DNA of 64,000 bases from Methylobacillus methanolivorans (GTDB lineage: Bacteria; Pseudomonadota; Gammaproteobacteria; Burkholderiales; Methylophilaceae): assembly GCF_044751345.1 (NCBI RefSeq), contig NZ_JBIWXY010000001.1, positions 558,001 through 622,000 of the forward strand, in the 5' to 3' direction. The notes beneath the pieces were generated by a model that was given only the letters and a program-made list of their open reading frames with translations, was not told the DNA's origin and searched no databases. The first letter of the stretch is position 1. Each line of letters opens with the position of its first letter. This document shows positions 52,492 through 61,735 of the stretch, in pieces. Both the position numbers and the translations under genes were made by a program.

Positions 52492-53637
52492 ATGGCAAGC
52501 AATACCTTACCGCACTGGCTGATTCAGCATGCGACCACGCAGCCACACCGTGTGGCATTGCGTTACAAGCAATTGGGCATCTGGCATGAGCAGCACTGGA
52601 AATCGCTGCATGAAGAAGTGGCGCAATTAGTGGCAGTGCTAGGCCAGATCGGGTTTGAGCGTGGCAACACGCTGGTATTGCTGACGCACCCACGGCGAGA
52701 AGCTTTGCTGCTCTCGATTGCGGCGCAATGGTTGGGCGGCATAGCCGCGCCATTGGATCCATCGATGGACGAGGTGGCGCTGGCCTTGCTGCTGGCGCAC
52801 CTGGCACCCGCATTTGTATTTGCCGAGGGTCAACAGCAGGTGGAACAAACCTTGGCCAGTAGTCCTCAAGGTGTGCGTGTGATTTATGCCGAGGCGCGCG
52901 GCCTTGCAGGGCAGCAACAGCCGGCATTGCGCCACTATCCATCGTTGCTGACAGGGGGCAATTCGATAGCGCGTGAACCTGTGTCAGAGGCTGGGCAGGC
53001 TGCGTTTGCGCTATATCGTGTTAACGGCGAGCGCAGCGTGCAGGTGGAGCATTTTCGCCACGATGATCTGTTGGAAGAAGGGCGCCTATTGGTATTGACT
53101 GAGCGCCTTGGACGTGCGGAAGAGGCCTTTGTTGCACGCGTGTTTGCCACCAGTGGCCATCTGCGTTACTTATTGTCGCCATGGCTAACGGCGGGTTTTA
53201 CGCTCAATTTCCCCGAGAGCATCGTCACACGCGATGCTGATCGGCGTGAGCTTGGGCCTACCTTGGTTGTTGGCACGCGAGAAACCTATCTCAGGCTTGA
53301 GGCCATGATCAGGGAGCGCCTGCCACTGCCAGATAGTTGGTTTGGTCGGGTAGTGACTTATGCCTTGCATCGAGATAGGACGGCGTTGCAGGGTTTCCTC
53401 GGGTATTGGCTGGTAAAGCGCCCCTTGCGAGATGTCATCGGCTTTAGCCGCATCAGGGTGCCATTGCTGATCGGCCCGGCCTTGACGGCAGATTCAGTGG
53501 CCTTCTTCAAGAGTTTGGATATCCATATCCGCACTTGGGATAAGGTTGCCAACTGGCGTACCTTGCCGACAACGACCACCAGGCAAATCCCCACCGCGCA
53601 CGATGACCTGGCAAGCACAAGCCGGAGAGCATCCTGA
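52492..53637 (+). CDS. degenerate adenylate-forming (AMP-binding) domain protein
   Basis: A 381-residue protein whose first 130 residues match the N-terminal part of acyl-CoA synthetases (RVALRYKQLGIWHEQHWKSLHEE, GNTLVLLTHPRREALLLSIAAQWLGGIAAPLDP). The phosphate-binding loop (normally like TSGTTGRPKG) is replaced by FALYRVNGERSVQVEHF, and the C-terminal catalytic lid is absent. Ordinary family members exceed 500 residues. It is probably inactive as a ligase but kept in frame, so a binding or scaffold role is likely. AGGA lies six bases before the ATG at 52492; its stop overlaps the next start as TGATG. Confidence 0.7.
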   Translation: MASNTLPHWLIQHATTQPHRVALRYKQLGIWHEQHWKSLHEEVAQLVAVLGQIGFERGNTLVLLTHPRREALLLSIAAQWLGGIAAPLDPSMDEVALALLLAHLAPAFVFAEGQQQVEQTLASSPQGVRVIYAEARGLAGQQQPALRHYPSLLTGGNSIAREPVSEAGQAAFALYRVNGERSVQVEHFRHDDLLEEGRLLVLTERLGRAEEAFVARVFATSGHLRYLLSPWLTAGFTLNFPESIVTRDADRRELGPTLVVGTRETYLRLEAMIRERLPLPDSWFGRVVTYALHRDRTALQGFLGYWLVKRPLRDVIGFSRIRVPLLIGPALTADSVAFFKSLDIHIRTWDKVANWRTLPTTTTRQIPTAHDDLASTSRRAS

Positions 53638-54407
53638 TGGTAGCCCCTTTGCTTGAGTTGCAGGATATTTCCCTTTCTTTCAAGGGTGTTAAGGCGATCA
53701 GCGATATTAGCTTTGCTGTGAAACAAGGCGAGATATGCGCATTGATTGGCCCGAATGGCGCGGGAAAAAGCTCTTTGCTTAACATCATTAATGGTGTTTA
53801 CCAGCCTGACATCGGCTATATCCATTTCAATGGCGCAAGTCATCGCAAGATGCGTGCGAATCTTGCTGCAACGCAAGGGATTGCACGTACTTTCCAGAAT
53901 ATTGCCTTGTTCAAGAGCATGACGGTGCTCGATAACGTATTGACCGGCCGCAATCTACAAGTGAAAAGCGGTTGGCTGGAGCAGGCTCTGCGGATTGGCC
54001 GTGCAATCACGGACGAAAGCGTGCAGCGGCGCAAGGCAGAGGAAGTGATTGATTTTCTGCGTATCAATCAGTGGCGCAACAGCATTGTGAGCACATTGCC
54101 TTATGGCTTGCAGAAACGCGTAGAGCTTGCTCGTGCCTTGGCCTCGGAGCCGAAGTTACTGCTCCTGGATGAGCCCATGGCAGGCATGAACAGCGAAGAA
54201 AAAGCAGAGATGAGCGGTTTTATTCTGGATACCCAGCGCGAGTTCGGTACTACGGTGGTGTTGATTGAGCACGACATTGGGGTCGTGATGGAGCTGTCTG
54301 ATCATGTGGTGGTGCTTGATTATGGCAAGAAAGTGGGCGATGGCACGCCAGATGAAGTGCGCCGCAACCCCGATGTGATTGCAGCTTATCTTGGTGTAAA
54401 GCATTAA
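53637..54407 (+). CDS. Liv-type ABC transporter ATPase (LivG-like)
   Basis: A 256-residue ATPase with Walker A GPNGAGKSSLL, a LivG-type insert, signature region TLPYGLQKRVELARAL, and Walker B LLLLDEPMAGM followed by NSEEKAEM. It forms a heterodimer with the LivF-like ATPase on the importer's cytoplasmic face. The ATG overlaps the stop of the AMP-binding-like gene. Confidence 0.93.
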   Translation: MVAPLLELQDISLSFKGVKAISDISFAVKQGEICALIGPNGAGKSSLLNIINGVYQPDIGYIHFNGASHRKMRANLAATQGIARTFQNIALFKSMTVLDNVLTGRNLQVKSGWLEQALRIGRAITDESVQRRKAEEVIDFLRINQWRNSIVSTLPYGLQKRVELARALASEPKLLLLDEPMAGMNSEEKAEMSGFILDTQREFGTTVVLIEHDIGVVMELSDHVVVLDYGKKVGDGTPDEVRRNPDVIAAYLGVKH

Positions 54408-54432
54408 AAGTAATTTTTAAGAGAATGAATAC

Positions 54433-55314
54433 ATGGATTTTTTTCTTGAAGTTTTTGCGGGTGGGTTGCTAGCTGGATTAATGTATTCGTTGATCGCGAT
54501 CGGCTTCGTGTTGATTTACAAGGCCTCAGGTGTATTCAACTTTGCCCAGGGCGCCATGGTGTTGTTTGCGGCGCTGACTTTCGTCAGCCTGCTGGAACGT
54601 GGGGTACCTTTCTGGGCGAGCTTCGCCATCACGTTGCTGGCGATGATCGTATTGGCGTGGGGTATTGAACGCGTGATGCTGCGCCCCTTGGTGAATAAGC
54701 CACCGATGACGTTGTTCATGGCTACTTTGGGACTGAGCTACATCATCGAAGGGCTGGCTCAATTTCTTTGGGGAGCGCAGGTTCATGGCCTGGAGTTAGG
54801 CGTCAGTGATGAGCCGTTGGAGTTTGCTGGTTTGCTGCTTTCCCAGTTTGATCTGTTTGCGGCAGCAACCGCTGGTGTGTTGGTACTGTTGCTATCTCTA
54901 TTGTTCAACAAGACCAGAATAGGCATTTCCCTGCGTGCCGTGGCCGATGATCAACTGGCAGCGCTTTCGGTGGGTATCAGGTTGCAGAAAATATGGATGA
55001 TCGTCTGGTCGGTCGCCGGTTTTGTTGGGCTGGTGGCAGGCCTGCTATGGGGCGCACGCCTGGGCGTTCAGTTTTCACTATCGCTGATTGTGCTCAAAGC
55101 CTTGCCTGTGTTGATTATCGGTGGCTTTACCTCGATTGGTGGCGCCATCGTGGGCGGCCTCATTATCGGTGCATCGGAAAAGCTGGCCGAGGTGTATCTG
55201 GGCCCCGTGATCGGTGGCGGCATAGAAAACTGGTTTCCTTATGTGCTGGCATTGTTGTTCCTGTTGATCAGGCCTGCGGGTATTTTTGGCGAACGTGCCA
55301 TAGAGAGGGTATAG
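54433..55314 (+). CDS. Liv-type ABC transporter permease (LivH-like)
   Basis: A 293-residue permease with about eight membrane segments. The family signatures SLIAIGFVLIYKASGVFNFAQGAMV near the start and LIIGGFTSIGGAIVGGLIIG near the end are clear. It follows the LivG-like gene by 25 bases and precedes the LivM-like partner. Confidence 0.94.
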   Translation: MDFFLEVFAGGLLAGLMYSLIAIGFVLIYKASGVFNFAQGAMVLFAALTFVSLLERGVPFWASFAITLLAMIVLAWGIERVMLRPLVNKPPMTLFMATLGLSYIIEGLAQFLWGAQVHGLELGVSDEPLEFAGLLLSQFDLFAAATAGVLVLLLSLLFNKTRIGISLRAVADDQLAALSVGIRLQKIWMIVWSVAGFVGLVAGLLWGARLGVQFSLSLIVLKALPVLIIGGFTSIGGAIVGGLIIGASEKLAEVYLGPVIGGGIENWFPYVLALLFLLIRPAGIFGERAIERV

Positions 55315-55336
55315 AAATGAAAATGAGGGCGCGAGC

Positions 55337-56404
55337 ATGATCTACAGAGAGTCAGGACAATTTGTGACTTCCTACCAGGCTGACCAGCGACTTTTCAAGC
55401 TATGGCAGCAGCGCTGGGCCTTTTACACCTTGCTGGGGTTTGCTTTTTTTGTCATCCCCTTCATTGGCAACGATTATTGGTTCAGCGCTATCCTGATACC
55501 ATTTCTCGTGCTATCGCTGGCTGGGCTAGGCCTGAATCTGCTCACGGGTTACGCCGGGCAAATCTCGCTGGGTTCAGCGGCATTTATGGCAGTGGGCGCT
55601 TTTGCCGCCTATAACTTCCACCTGCGCATTGAGGGCATGCCTTTGTTGCTGGCTTTTCTGATGGGTGGTTTTACGACAGCGCTGGTCGGGATTATCGTGG
55701 GTTTGCCCAGTTTGCGTATCAAGGGTTTTTATCTATTGGTATCCACGCTGGCTGCACAGTTTGTTGTGACCTGGGTATTGACCCAGTTCAGCTGGTTTTC
55801 CAACGACAATGCATCAGGTGTGATCACTGCACCGCCGTTGGTGATACTGGGGTATGACTTCAGCACGCCAGCAGGGAGGTATGTGTTGACGTTAAGCATT
55901 GTCACAGCGCTGGCGTTCTTGGCGCGGAATATTGTGCGCAGCGAGCTGGGCCGCCACTGGATGGCGGTACGCGATATGGATACCGCGGCTGCTGTGATTG
56001 GCATACCCATCTTCAGGGCCAAGCTGCTGGCATTTGCCATCAGCTCATTCTTGTTGGGGATTGCTGGTGCACTTTGGGCGTTCACCTATCTGGGCACTGT
56101 TGAGCCACACGGTTTTGATCTCAGCCGCTCATTCCAGATATTGTTCATCATCATTATTGGCGGCATGGGCAGCATCCTGGGCAATTTTCTCGGGGCTGCC
56201 TTCATCGTGCTATTGCCAATATTGCTCTCTAATCTTTCATCCAGCTTGCTGGCTGGGGTAGTGGACCCAGGGCAAATGGAAAATCTGCAAAAGATGATGT
56301 TTGGTGCATTCATCATCTTCTTTCTGATTAAAGAGCCAGCTGGGCTGGCACGCCTGTGGCAGACCTTGCGCGAACGTAGCCGCATCTGGCCTTTGCGTTT
56401 TTGA
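55337..56404 (+). CDS. Liv-type ABC transporter permease (LivM-like)
   Basis: A 355-residue permease with a 30-residue soluble start and about eight membrane segments, including LTGYAGQISLGSAAFMAVGAF and IIIIGGMGSILGNFLGAAFI, both LivM hallmarks. It lies 22 bases after the LivH-like gene and completes the inner-membrane channel. Confidence 0.94.
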   Translation: MIYRESGQFVTSYQADQRLFKLWQQRWAFYTLLGFAFFVIPFIGNDYWFSAILIPFLVLSLAGLGLNLLTGYAGQISLGSAAFMAVGAFAAYNFHLRIEGMPLLLAFLMGGFTTALVGIIVGLPSLRIKGFYLLVSTLAAQFVVTWVLTQFSWFSNDNASGVITAPPLVILGYDFSTPAGRYVLTLSIVTALAFLARNIVRSELGRHWMAVRDMDTAAAVIGIPIFRAKLLAFAISSFLLGIAGALWAFTYLGTVEPHGFDLSRSFQILFIIIIGGMGSILGNFLGAAFIVLLPILLSNLSSSLLAGVVDPGQMENLQKMMFGAFIIFFLIKEPAGLARLWQTLRERSRIWPLRF

Positions 56405-56450
56405 GGCTTGTGCAAATCACCATGACTTGATTCCCGATTGAATAAGTTTG

Positions 56451-56482
56451 ATCCCCTACGTATGCAGTGGGTAGGGATTTTT
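56451..56482 (+). terminator. hairpin with T-tail between permease and binding-protein genes
   Basis: ATCCCCTAC and GTAGGGAT form a stem with one bulge and are followed by TTTTTA. It may partly end the operon so that the binding protein is separately controlled or transcript levels differ. Confidence 0.55.
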
Positions 56483-56586
56483 ACGCCCATTTAATATATA
56501 AATTACTTTAGGAGATTATTTTAATGTGTTGAATTTTAATATTTATAAAGTGTATGAATTTCACTATTAATAGGAGCATCATCATC

Positions 56587-57924
56587 ATGTTGTCTTTGAT
56601 TAAAAAGCCTGCTGTCCTGCTTGCGGGGCTGGCATTGGGGCTAAGCCTTGCTGCGGAAACAGCGCAAGCGGCCAACGAGCAATATTTTCCCTTGCAGAGT
56701 TATCGTGTTGGGCCTTATGCCGCAGGCGGTACTGGGTTTTTTGGTGGATTTATTGATTACCTGCAATACGTCAACCTGAAAGAGGGTGGCGTGAATGGCG
56801 TCAAGTTCACCTGGAGCGAGTGCGAGACCGAATATGTCGTGGAAAAAGGCGTGGAGTGCTACGAACGCCTGAAAAAGGGCTTGAACGGTGCACCTGCAGC
56901 TGCCACCAATCCGCTATCAGTCGGTATTGCCTATGCCACGCTTGAGCGCTCTGCTGCGGATAAGCTGCCACTGATCACCATCAACCATGGCCGTACTGAT
57001 TCCACCGATGGCAGCGTGTTTCCTTATGTTTTCCCTTTGCAGCTCAATCCTTATAGCGAAGTGTCGGCCATCATCAATTACATCGCGGATAAATCCGGTG
57101 GCCTAGACAAGCTGAAGGGCAAGAAAATCGTCACCCTGTTTCACGGCTCGCCGTATGGCAAAGAAACTAACCCCATTCTGGAACTGCTGGCCAAGAAATA
57201 CGGCTTCGAGCTGACCCTGATCGAAGTACCGCACCCAGGCAATGAGCAACAATCGCAATGGCTCAATATCCGCCGTATCAAGCCAGATTGGGTGATTTTG
57301 CGTGGCTGGGGCGTCATGAACCCGGTGGCACTAAAGACCGCACAAAAAACCGGCTTCCCGGCGGATCACATCATCGGCAATATCTGGAGCAACTCGGAAG
57401 AGGATGCCGCACCAGCAGGTGGCGCAGCCAAGGGCTTCATCTCCATTACCACCCATCCATCCGGCACCAACTTCCCTGTGTTGCAGGATATCGACAAGAC
57501 TGTGCTCAAGGCTGGTAAGGGCAACCTGCAAGACCCCAAGCGCTTTGGCACCGTGTATTACAACCTTGGTGTGGTCAATGGCATCCTCAATGTTGAAGCG
57601 GTACGCGTCGCCCAAGCCAAGTTTGGTAAGCGTCCTTTGACTGGCGAAGAAGTCCGTTGGGGCTTCGAGAATATCCGCCTGGATGATGCTCGCCTCAAGC
57701 AACTAGGTGCTTACGGCTTAGTGCAGCCCTTAAAGCTTTCTTGCTCCGATCATGAAGGCGGCGGCGCAGTGCGCTTCCAGCAATGGAATGGCAAGCAGTG
57801 GAAAGTAATCTCTGATTGGGTACAGGCCGACCGCAAGCTGCTGCGCCCGATCATTGAGGAATCGTCGCACAAGTACGCCAAGGAAAAAGGCATTACCCCG
57901 CGTGATTGCTCAAAGGAATCTTAA
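56587..57924 (+). CDS. Liv-type periplasmic substrate-binding protein
   Basis: A 445-residue exported binding protein with a signal peptide cut after TAQA. The mature part has a two-lobed periplasmic-binding pattern (FPLQSYRVGPYAAGGTGFFGGFIDYLQYVNLKEGG near the start, then LKGKKIVTLFHGSPYGKE). It is a larger, distinct branch of the LivK family with a conserved cysteine pair (TWSECETEYVVEKGVECYE). It should deliver the ligand to the Liv-type importer. AGGAG lies ten bases before the ATG at 56587; eleven upstream codons are less likely. Confidence 0.88.
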   Translation: MLSLIKKPAVLLAGLALGLSLAAETAQAANEQYFPLQSYRVGPYAAGGTGFFGGFIDYLQYVNLKEGGVNGVKFTWSECETEYVVEKGVECYERLKKGLNGAPAAATNPLSVGIAYATLERSAADKLPLITINHGRTDSTDGSVFPYVFPLQLNPYSEVSAIINYIADKSGGLDKLKGKKIVTLFHGSPYGKETNPILELLAKKYGFELTLIEVPHPGNEQQSQWLNIRRIKPDWVILRGWGVMNPVALKTAQKTGFPADHIIGNIWSNSEEDAAPAGGAAKGFISITTHPSGTNFPVLQDIDKTVLKAGKGNLQDPKRFGTVYYNLGVVNGILNVEAVRVAQAKFGKRPLTGEEVRWGFENIRLDDARLKQLGAYGLVQPLKLSCSDHEGGGAVRFQQWNGKQWKVISDWVQADRKLLRPIIEESSHKYAKEKGITPRDCSKES

Positions 57925-57940
57925 CGTCAAATCATAACGG

Positions 57941-57961
57941 CCTCCCGTTGCGTGCGGGAGG
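57941..57961 (+). terminator. GC hairpin after the transport operon
   Basis: CCTCCCG and CGGGAGG form a 7-bp GC stem 16 bases after the stop of the binding-protein gene. Only a weak T-rich tail (GCTTGTCTTC) follows, so it is a possible terminator or rho-assisted end. The remaining gap up to 58172 shows no gene. Confidence 0.5.
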
Positions 57962-58172
57962 ACGCTTGTCTTCATGTTCATATCAAAACAGAACTGTCGC
58001 TCATTTTTATCAATGTCATAGTGTATTTTTGGCCGCAAAATCTTAGGCGGCCTACATCATCATGTGTTGATTGGTGATATTTAGATTGTTGGCATGTGCG
58101 TTGACTTAGCTAAGCTTCATTAAATAGGATGTGGCTATCTCAATATAGTTAGGTATTGAAAGATAATTCAAT

Positions 58173-58832
58173 ATGAGCATGAAATACTACAAACAGCTTA
58201 TCCCTGAGAAATGGCAAGTATATGCTTTTGAGGCTGATGGCTCGCAAGACAGCTATGTGAGTGCAGATATGATTGCTATATCACCCGAGCAGGCACAGGA
58301 AATTGCCAGTTCAACTCCACAAGACTCCCTAGTTTTGGATATTCTTAGAGCTTCCTCTACCCCGCGTAACTGGTCATGGCCACCCAAAGCCTATCAAGAG
58401 GCTATTGGTCAGATTGCTGTCAGCTCATCCAGTATAGAGGTTCTAATTCGAACCGTGATTTGGCATATTGCAGGTTTGGATAGCACGACTGGAAGAGCCT
58501 TCACAGGTAAAGCCAGAGTAAGTGAGCTGACAGAGATGCTAAAAGCGCTAATTGAGTGCAAAGCTCCCCATCTGAAAGATCAAGTGGGGCTTATAAGTAC
58601 AAAAATTAAAAATGTCTTTGACCGCCGTGCAGTTTACATTCATCAAGTATGGACGATTCAGAATGGTATTCCTGCTGTTGGAAAGCTGTATATTGAGCGA
58701 TACGAGAGACTTGAGAAGCTAACCTCAGTCTCGCTTGGCGATATGTACAAGCTAGTAGATGACATGAATCAAGTTCAAACTGAGCTTATGGCTTCTATCC
58801 TAACACCGTTGCTTCCCGGCAATGATGCCTAA
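58173..58832 (+). CDS. orphan protein with HEPN-like motif
   Basis: A 219-residue cytoplasmic protein I do not recognise. The middle and C-terminal parts are helical, with the segment FDRRAVYIHQVW at about residues 149-160 giving an R-x4/5-H arrangement like that of HEPN-type proteins. It is more AT-rich than its neighbours and stands alone between the transport operon and a porin. Many such HEPN-like proteins belong to defence or toxin systems, but no antitoxin-type partner is adjacent. No clear ribosome-binding site precedes the ATG. Confidence 0.6.
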   Translation: MSMKYYKQLIPEKWQVYAFEADGSQDSYVSADMIAISPEQAQEIASSTPQDSLVLDILRASSTPRNWSWPPKAYQEAIGQIAVSSSSIEVLIRTVIWHIAGLDSTTGRAFTGKARVSELTEMLKALIECKAPHLKDQVGLISTKIKNVFDRRAVYIHQVWTIQNGIPAVGKLYIERYERLEKLTSVSLGDMYKLVDDMNQVQTELMASILTPLLPGNDA

Positions 58833-58908
58833 CAACTCATTCGATTAGGTACTTTAAAACCACCTCCAAATAGGCGGACTAAGTGATAACAGCCTTATTT
58901 TGTTAAAC

Positions 58909-58940
58909 AGTGATATAAACCATGACTGGTTTATATCACT
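58909..58940. terminator. perfect 14-bp hairpin, convergent terminator
   Basis: AGTGATATAAACCA pairs with TGGTTTATATCACT around TGAC. An overlapping alternative stem (AAACCATGA with TCATGGTTT) is followed by TTTTTCTTT on the plus strand. It separates the converging orphan gene and porin gene. Confidence 0.7.
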
Positions 58941-58958
58941 CATGGTTTTTCTTTACTT

Positions 58959-60083
58959 CTAGAAAAAGTGTGCGATATGGAAACGCACGGCAATGCCGTC
59001 GATATCCGGCTGTCCGAGGTTGCGGGTTTCCTTGTAGTAGTAGGTGTCGATGCGCAGGTTGCTGCCGTTGATAAGGTAGCTGAAGCCTAGGTCGTAGCGT
59101 TTTCTTTCCAAGCCTGCGATGGCTAGGGCATTGTTTTCGTCGTTCTTGAATTGTTCATAGACGAACTTTGGCTGGATCTTGCCGATGCCGATCTCTTGCG
59201 GGAAGGCGTAGCTGCCGGTGACGAAAAAGCCCTTGCCCTTGGCGATCTCTGGGTCTTGGGTATTGTCGTTGTCATAGCGATAATAGGAGCCTTCAGCGCC
59301 GATCACGCCGCCGCCGGTGATGGCTTTTTCCAGGCGGCCATCCACGTTCCAGTAACGGTAGTCGCCTGGGTTGGCTAGTGTGCCAGCGCCATCTTTCTGG
59401 AAGCGATATGAAGCACCGACCGCCAGAATATCTTTTGCGCCATCATAGCTGGCGATGTTGTAAAAGCCAGGTTCAGTATCCCAGAAATTATAGGAGAGGC
59501 GACCAGAGAATGAGAGGTTGTCGGATTGATTGGATGTAGTTGATCCGCTGCGTCCCTCGAATGCGCCAACATGGTATTTGAGTTTCTGGTTTAGTAGCAC
59601 GCCCCAGATGGAAGCGCCGTTGTCACGCCCAGCAAACTTGCTGGGCGCTTGTTCGGAGAATGGATAGTCGAAGGTTGGTGGATAGTAGGGTGCAGAGGCA
59701 GAAGCGCGGCTGGCTGGCGGCAGGAAGCGGCCAACGAAGATATTGAAATGTTCGTTAAGCTCCAGCCCGATGCGACCATCCAGCAGTTTGATGTCGTCGT
59801 TGGCGTCCTTCTCTGTATTCAGCTCGAAAGATACGTATTTATGCAGCTTGCCGTTGGTGTAGAGACGGGCACTTTCAATATCGAAATCATTCGATCTATC
59901 TTTGCCACTGGGTGCAGCATCTTTTTCTGAGCGGTAGCTGGCACGTGCGGCTACGCCAATATTGATGAACTGGTCATCATTGCGGGCAAACGTCGGGTCT
60001 GCATAAGCTGGAGAAGAGATGGCGGCCAAGCCGATTAGCATCGGCAAGATGCTCGGTCGGAACTGGGAATGTTGTGTTGTCAT
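58959..60083 (-). CDS. phosphate-selective porin O/P-type porin
   Basis: A 374-residue outer-membrane porin with a signal peptide cut after SPAYA. The body alternates beta strands and ends in RFHIAHFF with a terminal phenylalanine. Blocks such as YTNGKLHKYVSFELNTEKD and EHFNIFVGRFLPPASR fit the OprO/OprP family, in which anions are passed. Substrate specificity cannot be read here. Its leader holds a 13-bp inverted repeat that includes the probable ribosome-binding site. Confidence 0.88.
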   Translation of the reverse strand: MTTQHSQFRPSILPMLIGLAAISSPAYADPTFARNDDQFINIGVAARASYRSEKDAAPSGKDRSNDFDIESARLYTNGKLHKYVSFELNTEKDANDDIKLLDGRIGLELNEHFNIFVGRFLPPASRASASAPYYPPTFDYPFSEQAPSKFAGRDNGASIWGVLLNQKLKYHVGAFEGRSGSTTSNQSDNLSFSGRLSYNFWDTEPGFYNIASYDGAKDILAVGASYRFQKDGAGTLANPGDYRYWNVDGRLEKAITGGGVIGAEGSYYRYDNDNTQDPEIAKGKGFFVTGSYAFPQEIGIGKIQPKFVYEQFKNDENNALAIAGLERKRYDLGFSYLINGSNLRIDTYYYKETRNLGQPDIDGIAVRFHIAHFF

Positions 60084-60087
60084 GTTG

Positions 60088-60170
60088 TATACACCCTGTA
60101 AAAATCAATGAAAAGAGGCGGTTGGGCTGGCTGGTAAGTCGCCAGATCAAACCGCACTACAGGGTGTATA
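60088..60170 (-). promoter_or_regulatory. 13-bp inverted repeat in porin leader
   Basis: TATACACCCTGTA (60088-60100) is the exact inverse of TACAGGGTGTATA (60158-60170). On the porin mRNA the arm next to the start codon contains the AGGGTG that should serve as ribosome-binding site, so pairing could block translation, or the arms could be two operator halves. Confidence 0.45.
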
Positions 60171-60325
60171 GGCATTTAATATGCCTGTTACTAATTTTGT
60201 TTTATATCAATTAGTTGTATTTAAAATGTGAAGTAATTTATTGCCTCTGGAAAAGCATGGTGAGTAATCCATGCTGGCTAGCCAGCAGTTCATGGCTCTG
60301 GCACTGTTCACTGCAATGGTATCAA

Positions 60326-61735
60326 TCAAGATGCTTGCCATTCTCCGCCGAGCACCTTGAACAGATTGATGCTGTTGGTCAGCGAGAGTTGCTTGAGCTG
60401 GACCAGTTGTTGTTCGGAGTCAAACAGGCTACGTTGGGCATCCAGCAGCTCCAGGTAGTTGGCAACACCTTTGTCGTAACGGCGCAACGCTAATCTCAGG
60501 CGCTCGCGATCAGCATTGGTGATGCGGGTTTGCGCGGCAATTTGTATCTCGATCTGTTCACGGCTGAGCAATACATCGGAGACCTCGCTGAAGGCACTCT
60601 GGATGGCTTTCTCGTATTCGACTATGGTGATTTCCTTGCGTACGCGTGCAAGATCAAGGTTTGCCTGGTTACGACCATGATTGAAGATCGGCAAGGTAAG
60701 CTGAGGACTAAACGACCAGGCCTTGTCACTGCTGCCGGAAAATAGGCTGCTCAGGTGCTCATTGACCAGCCCAACATTGGTAGTGAGCTGGATACGCGGG
60801 AAAAATGCGGCACGCGCTGCGCCGATGTTGGCATTGGCAGCTTTCAGTCTATGCTCGGCGGCGCGAATGTCTGGCCGCCTTTCCAGCAAGGTGGATGGCA
60901 AACCAGTGGGCAAGGGGCTGAATGCCAGCCTATCCAATTGTTCCTGCGGCACGGCTACTACTAGGCCAGGTTTGCCAACCAGTAGCTGCAATGCATTGAG
61001 GGCTTGTGCATATTCGCGCTGCAAGGCAGCAATGCTGGCCTGGGCTGTTTCCAACTGCATTTCCGCGGTCTTGAGGTCCATGGCATTGTCCAGGCCTGCT
61101 TGCTGACGACGCAGGATACGCGAGTAGGCCAGGTTGCGAGCTTGCTCGGTATCCTTGGCAAGCTTTAATCTTTCCGCTAGCGCACGCACATTGACATAGG
61201 ATGCGGCGACTTCGGCGATCAGGCTGGTGCGAGCGGTTTGTTGTGCTTCTTGTGTGGCTAAGTATTCTTCCAGCAGCCCTGTCGTCAGGCTTTTGACCCG
61301 GCCAAAGAAGTCCAGCTCAAAGCCGCTGATGCCGACGCCAACGCGATAGAGATTGACGTCAAAGGTTTGCCCTTGTGCAAAAATTGTCTTGCTACGATCG
61401 TAACTGCTCGTAGCCTCAATGGTGGGCAAGCGGTCAGCACGCTGGATGCCATATTGCGCACGGGCTTCTTCAATCCGCAGGGCCGTCAGGCGTAAGTCGC
61501 GGTTATTGGCGAGCGCGGTATTGATCAGCTGCTGTAATGCCGGATCGGTAAAATATTCCTGCCAACTTGCGGGTTGTGCGTGGGTTTCAGTGCCTGCAGC
61601 GGGGTATTCGGTGGGAATAGGCGCTTCTGGCCGCTGGTATGGCGGGTTGAGCGAGCATGCTCCCAGCATTAGGCTGATGGCGAGCACGAGCGGCTTTAGA
61701 GGCGTATTCAAGCGGGTGTTTAACGCAGTATTCAT
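60326..61735 (-). CDS. NodT-family outer-membrane efflux lipoprotein
   Basis: A 469-residue TolC-like channel with a lipoprotein signal (LMLGAC, then SLNPPYQRPEAP). The paired repeats include WQEYFTDPALQQLINTALANNRDLRLTALRIEEARAQY and PTGLPSTLLERRPDIRAAEHRLKAANANIGAARAAFFP, the NodT/OprM hallmark. It forms the outer-membrane part of the RND pump encoded directly upstream, with an ATGA overlap. Confidence 0.94.
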   Translation of the reverse strand: MNTALNTRLNTPLKPLVLAISLMLGACSLNPPYQRPEAPIPTEYPAAGTETHAQPASWQEYFTDPALQQLINTALANNRDLRLTALRIEEARAQYGIQRADRLPTIEATSSYDRSKTIFAQGQTFDVNLYRVGVGISGFELDFFGRVKSLTTGLLEEYLATQEAQQTARTSLIAEVAASYVNVRALAERLKLAKDTEQARNLAYSRILRRQQAGLDNAMDLKTAEMQLETAQASIAALQREYAQALNALQLLVGKPGLVVAVPQEQLDRLAFSPLPTGLPSTLLERRPDIRAAEHRLKAANANIGAARAAFFPRIQLTTNVGLVNEHLSSLFSGSSDKAWSFSPQLTLPIFNHGRNQANLDLARVRKEITIVEYEKAIQSAFSEVSDVLLSREQIEIQIAAQTRITNADRERLRLALRRYDKGVANYLELLDAQRSLFDSEQQLVQLKQLSLTNSINLFKVLGGEWQAS

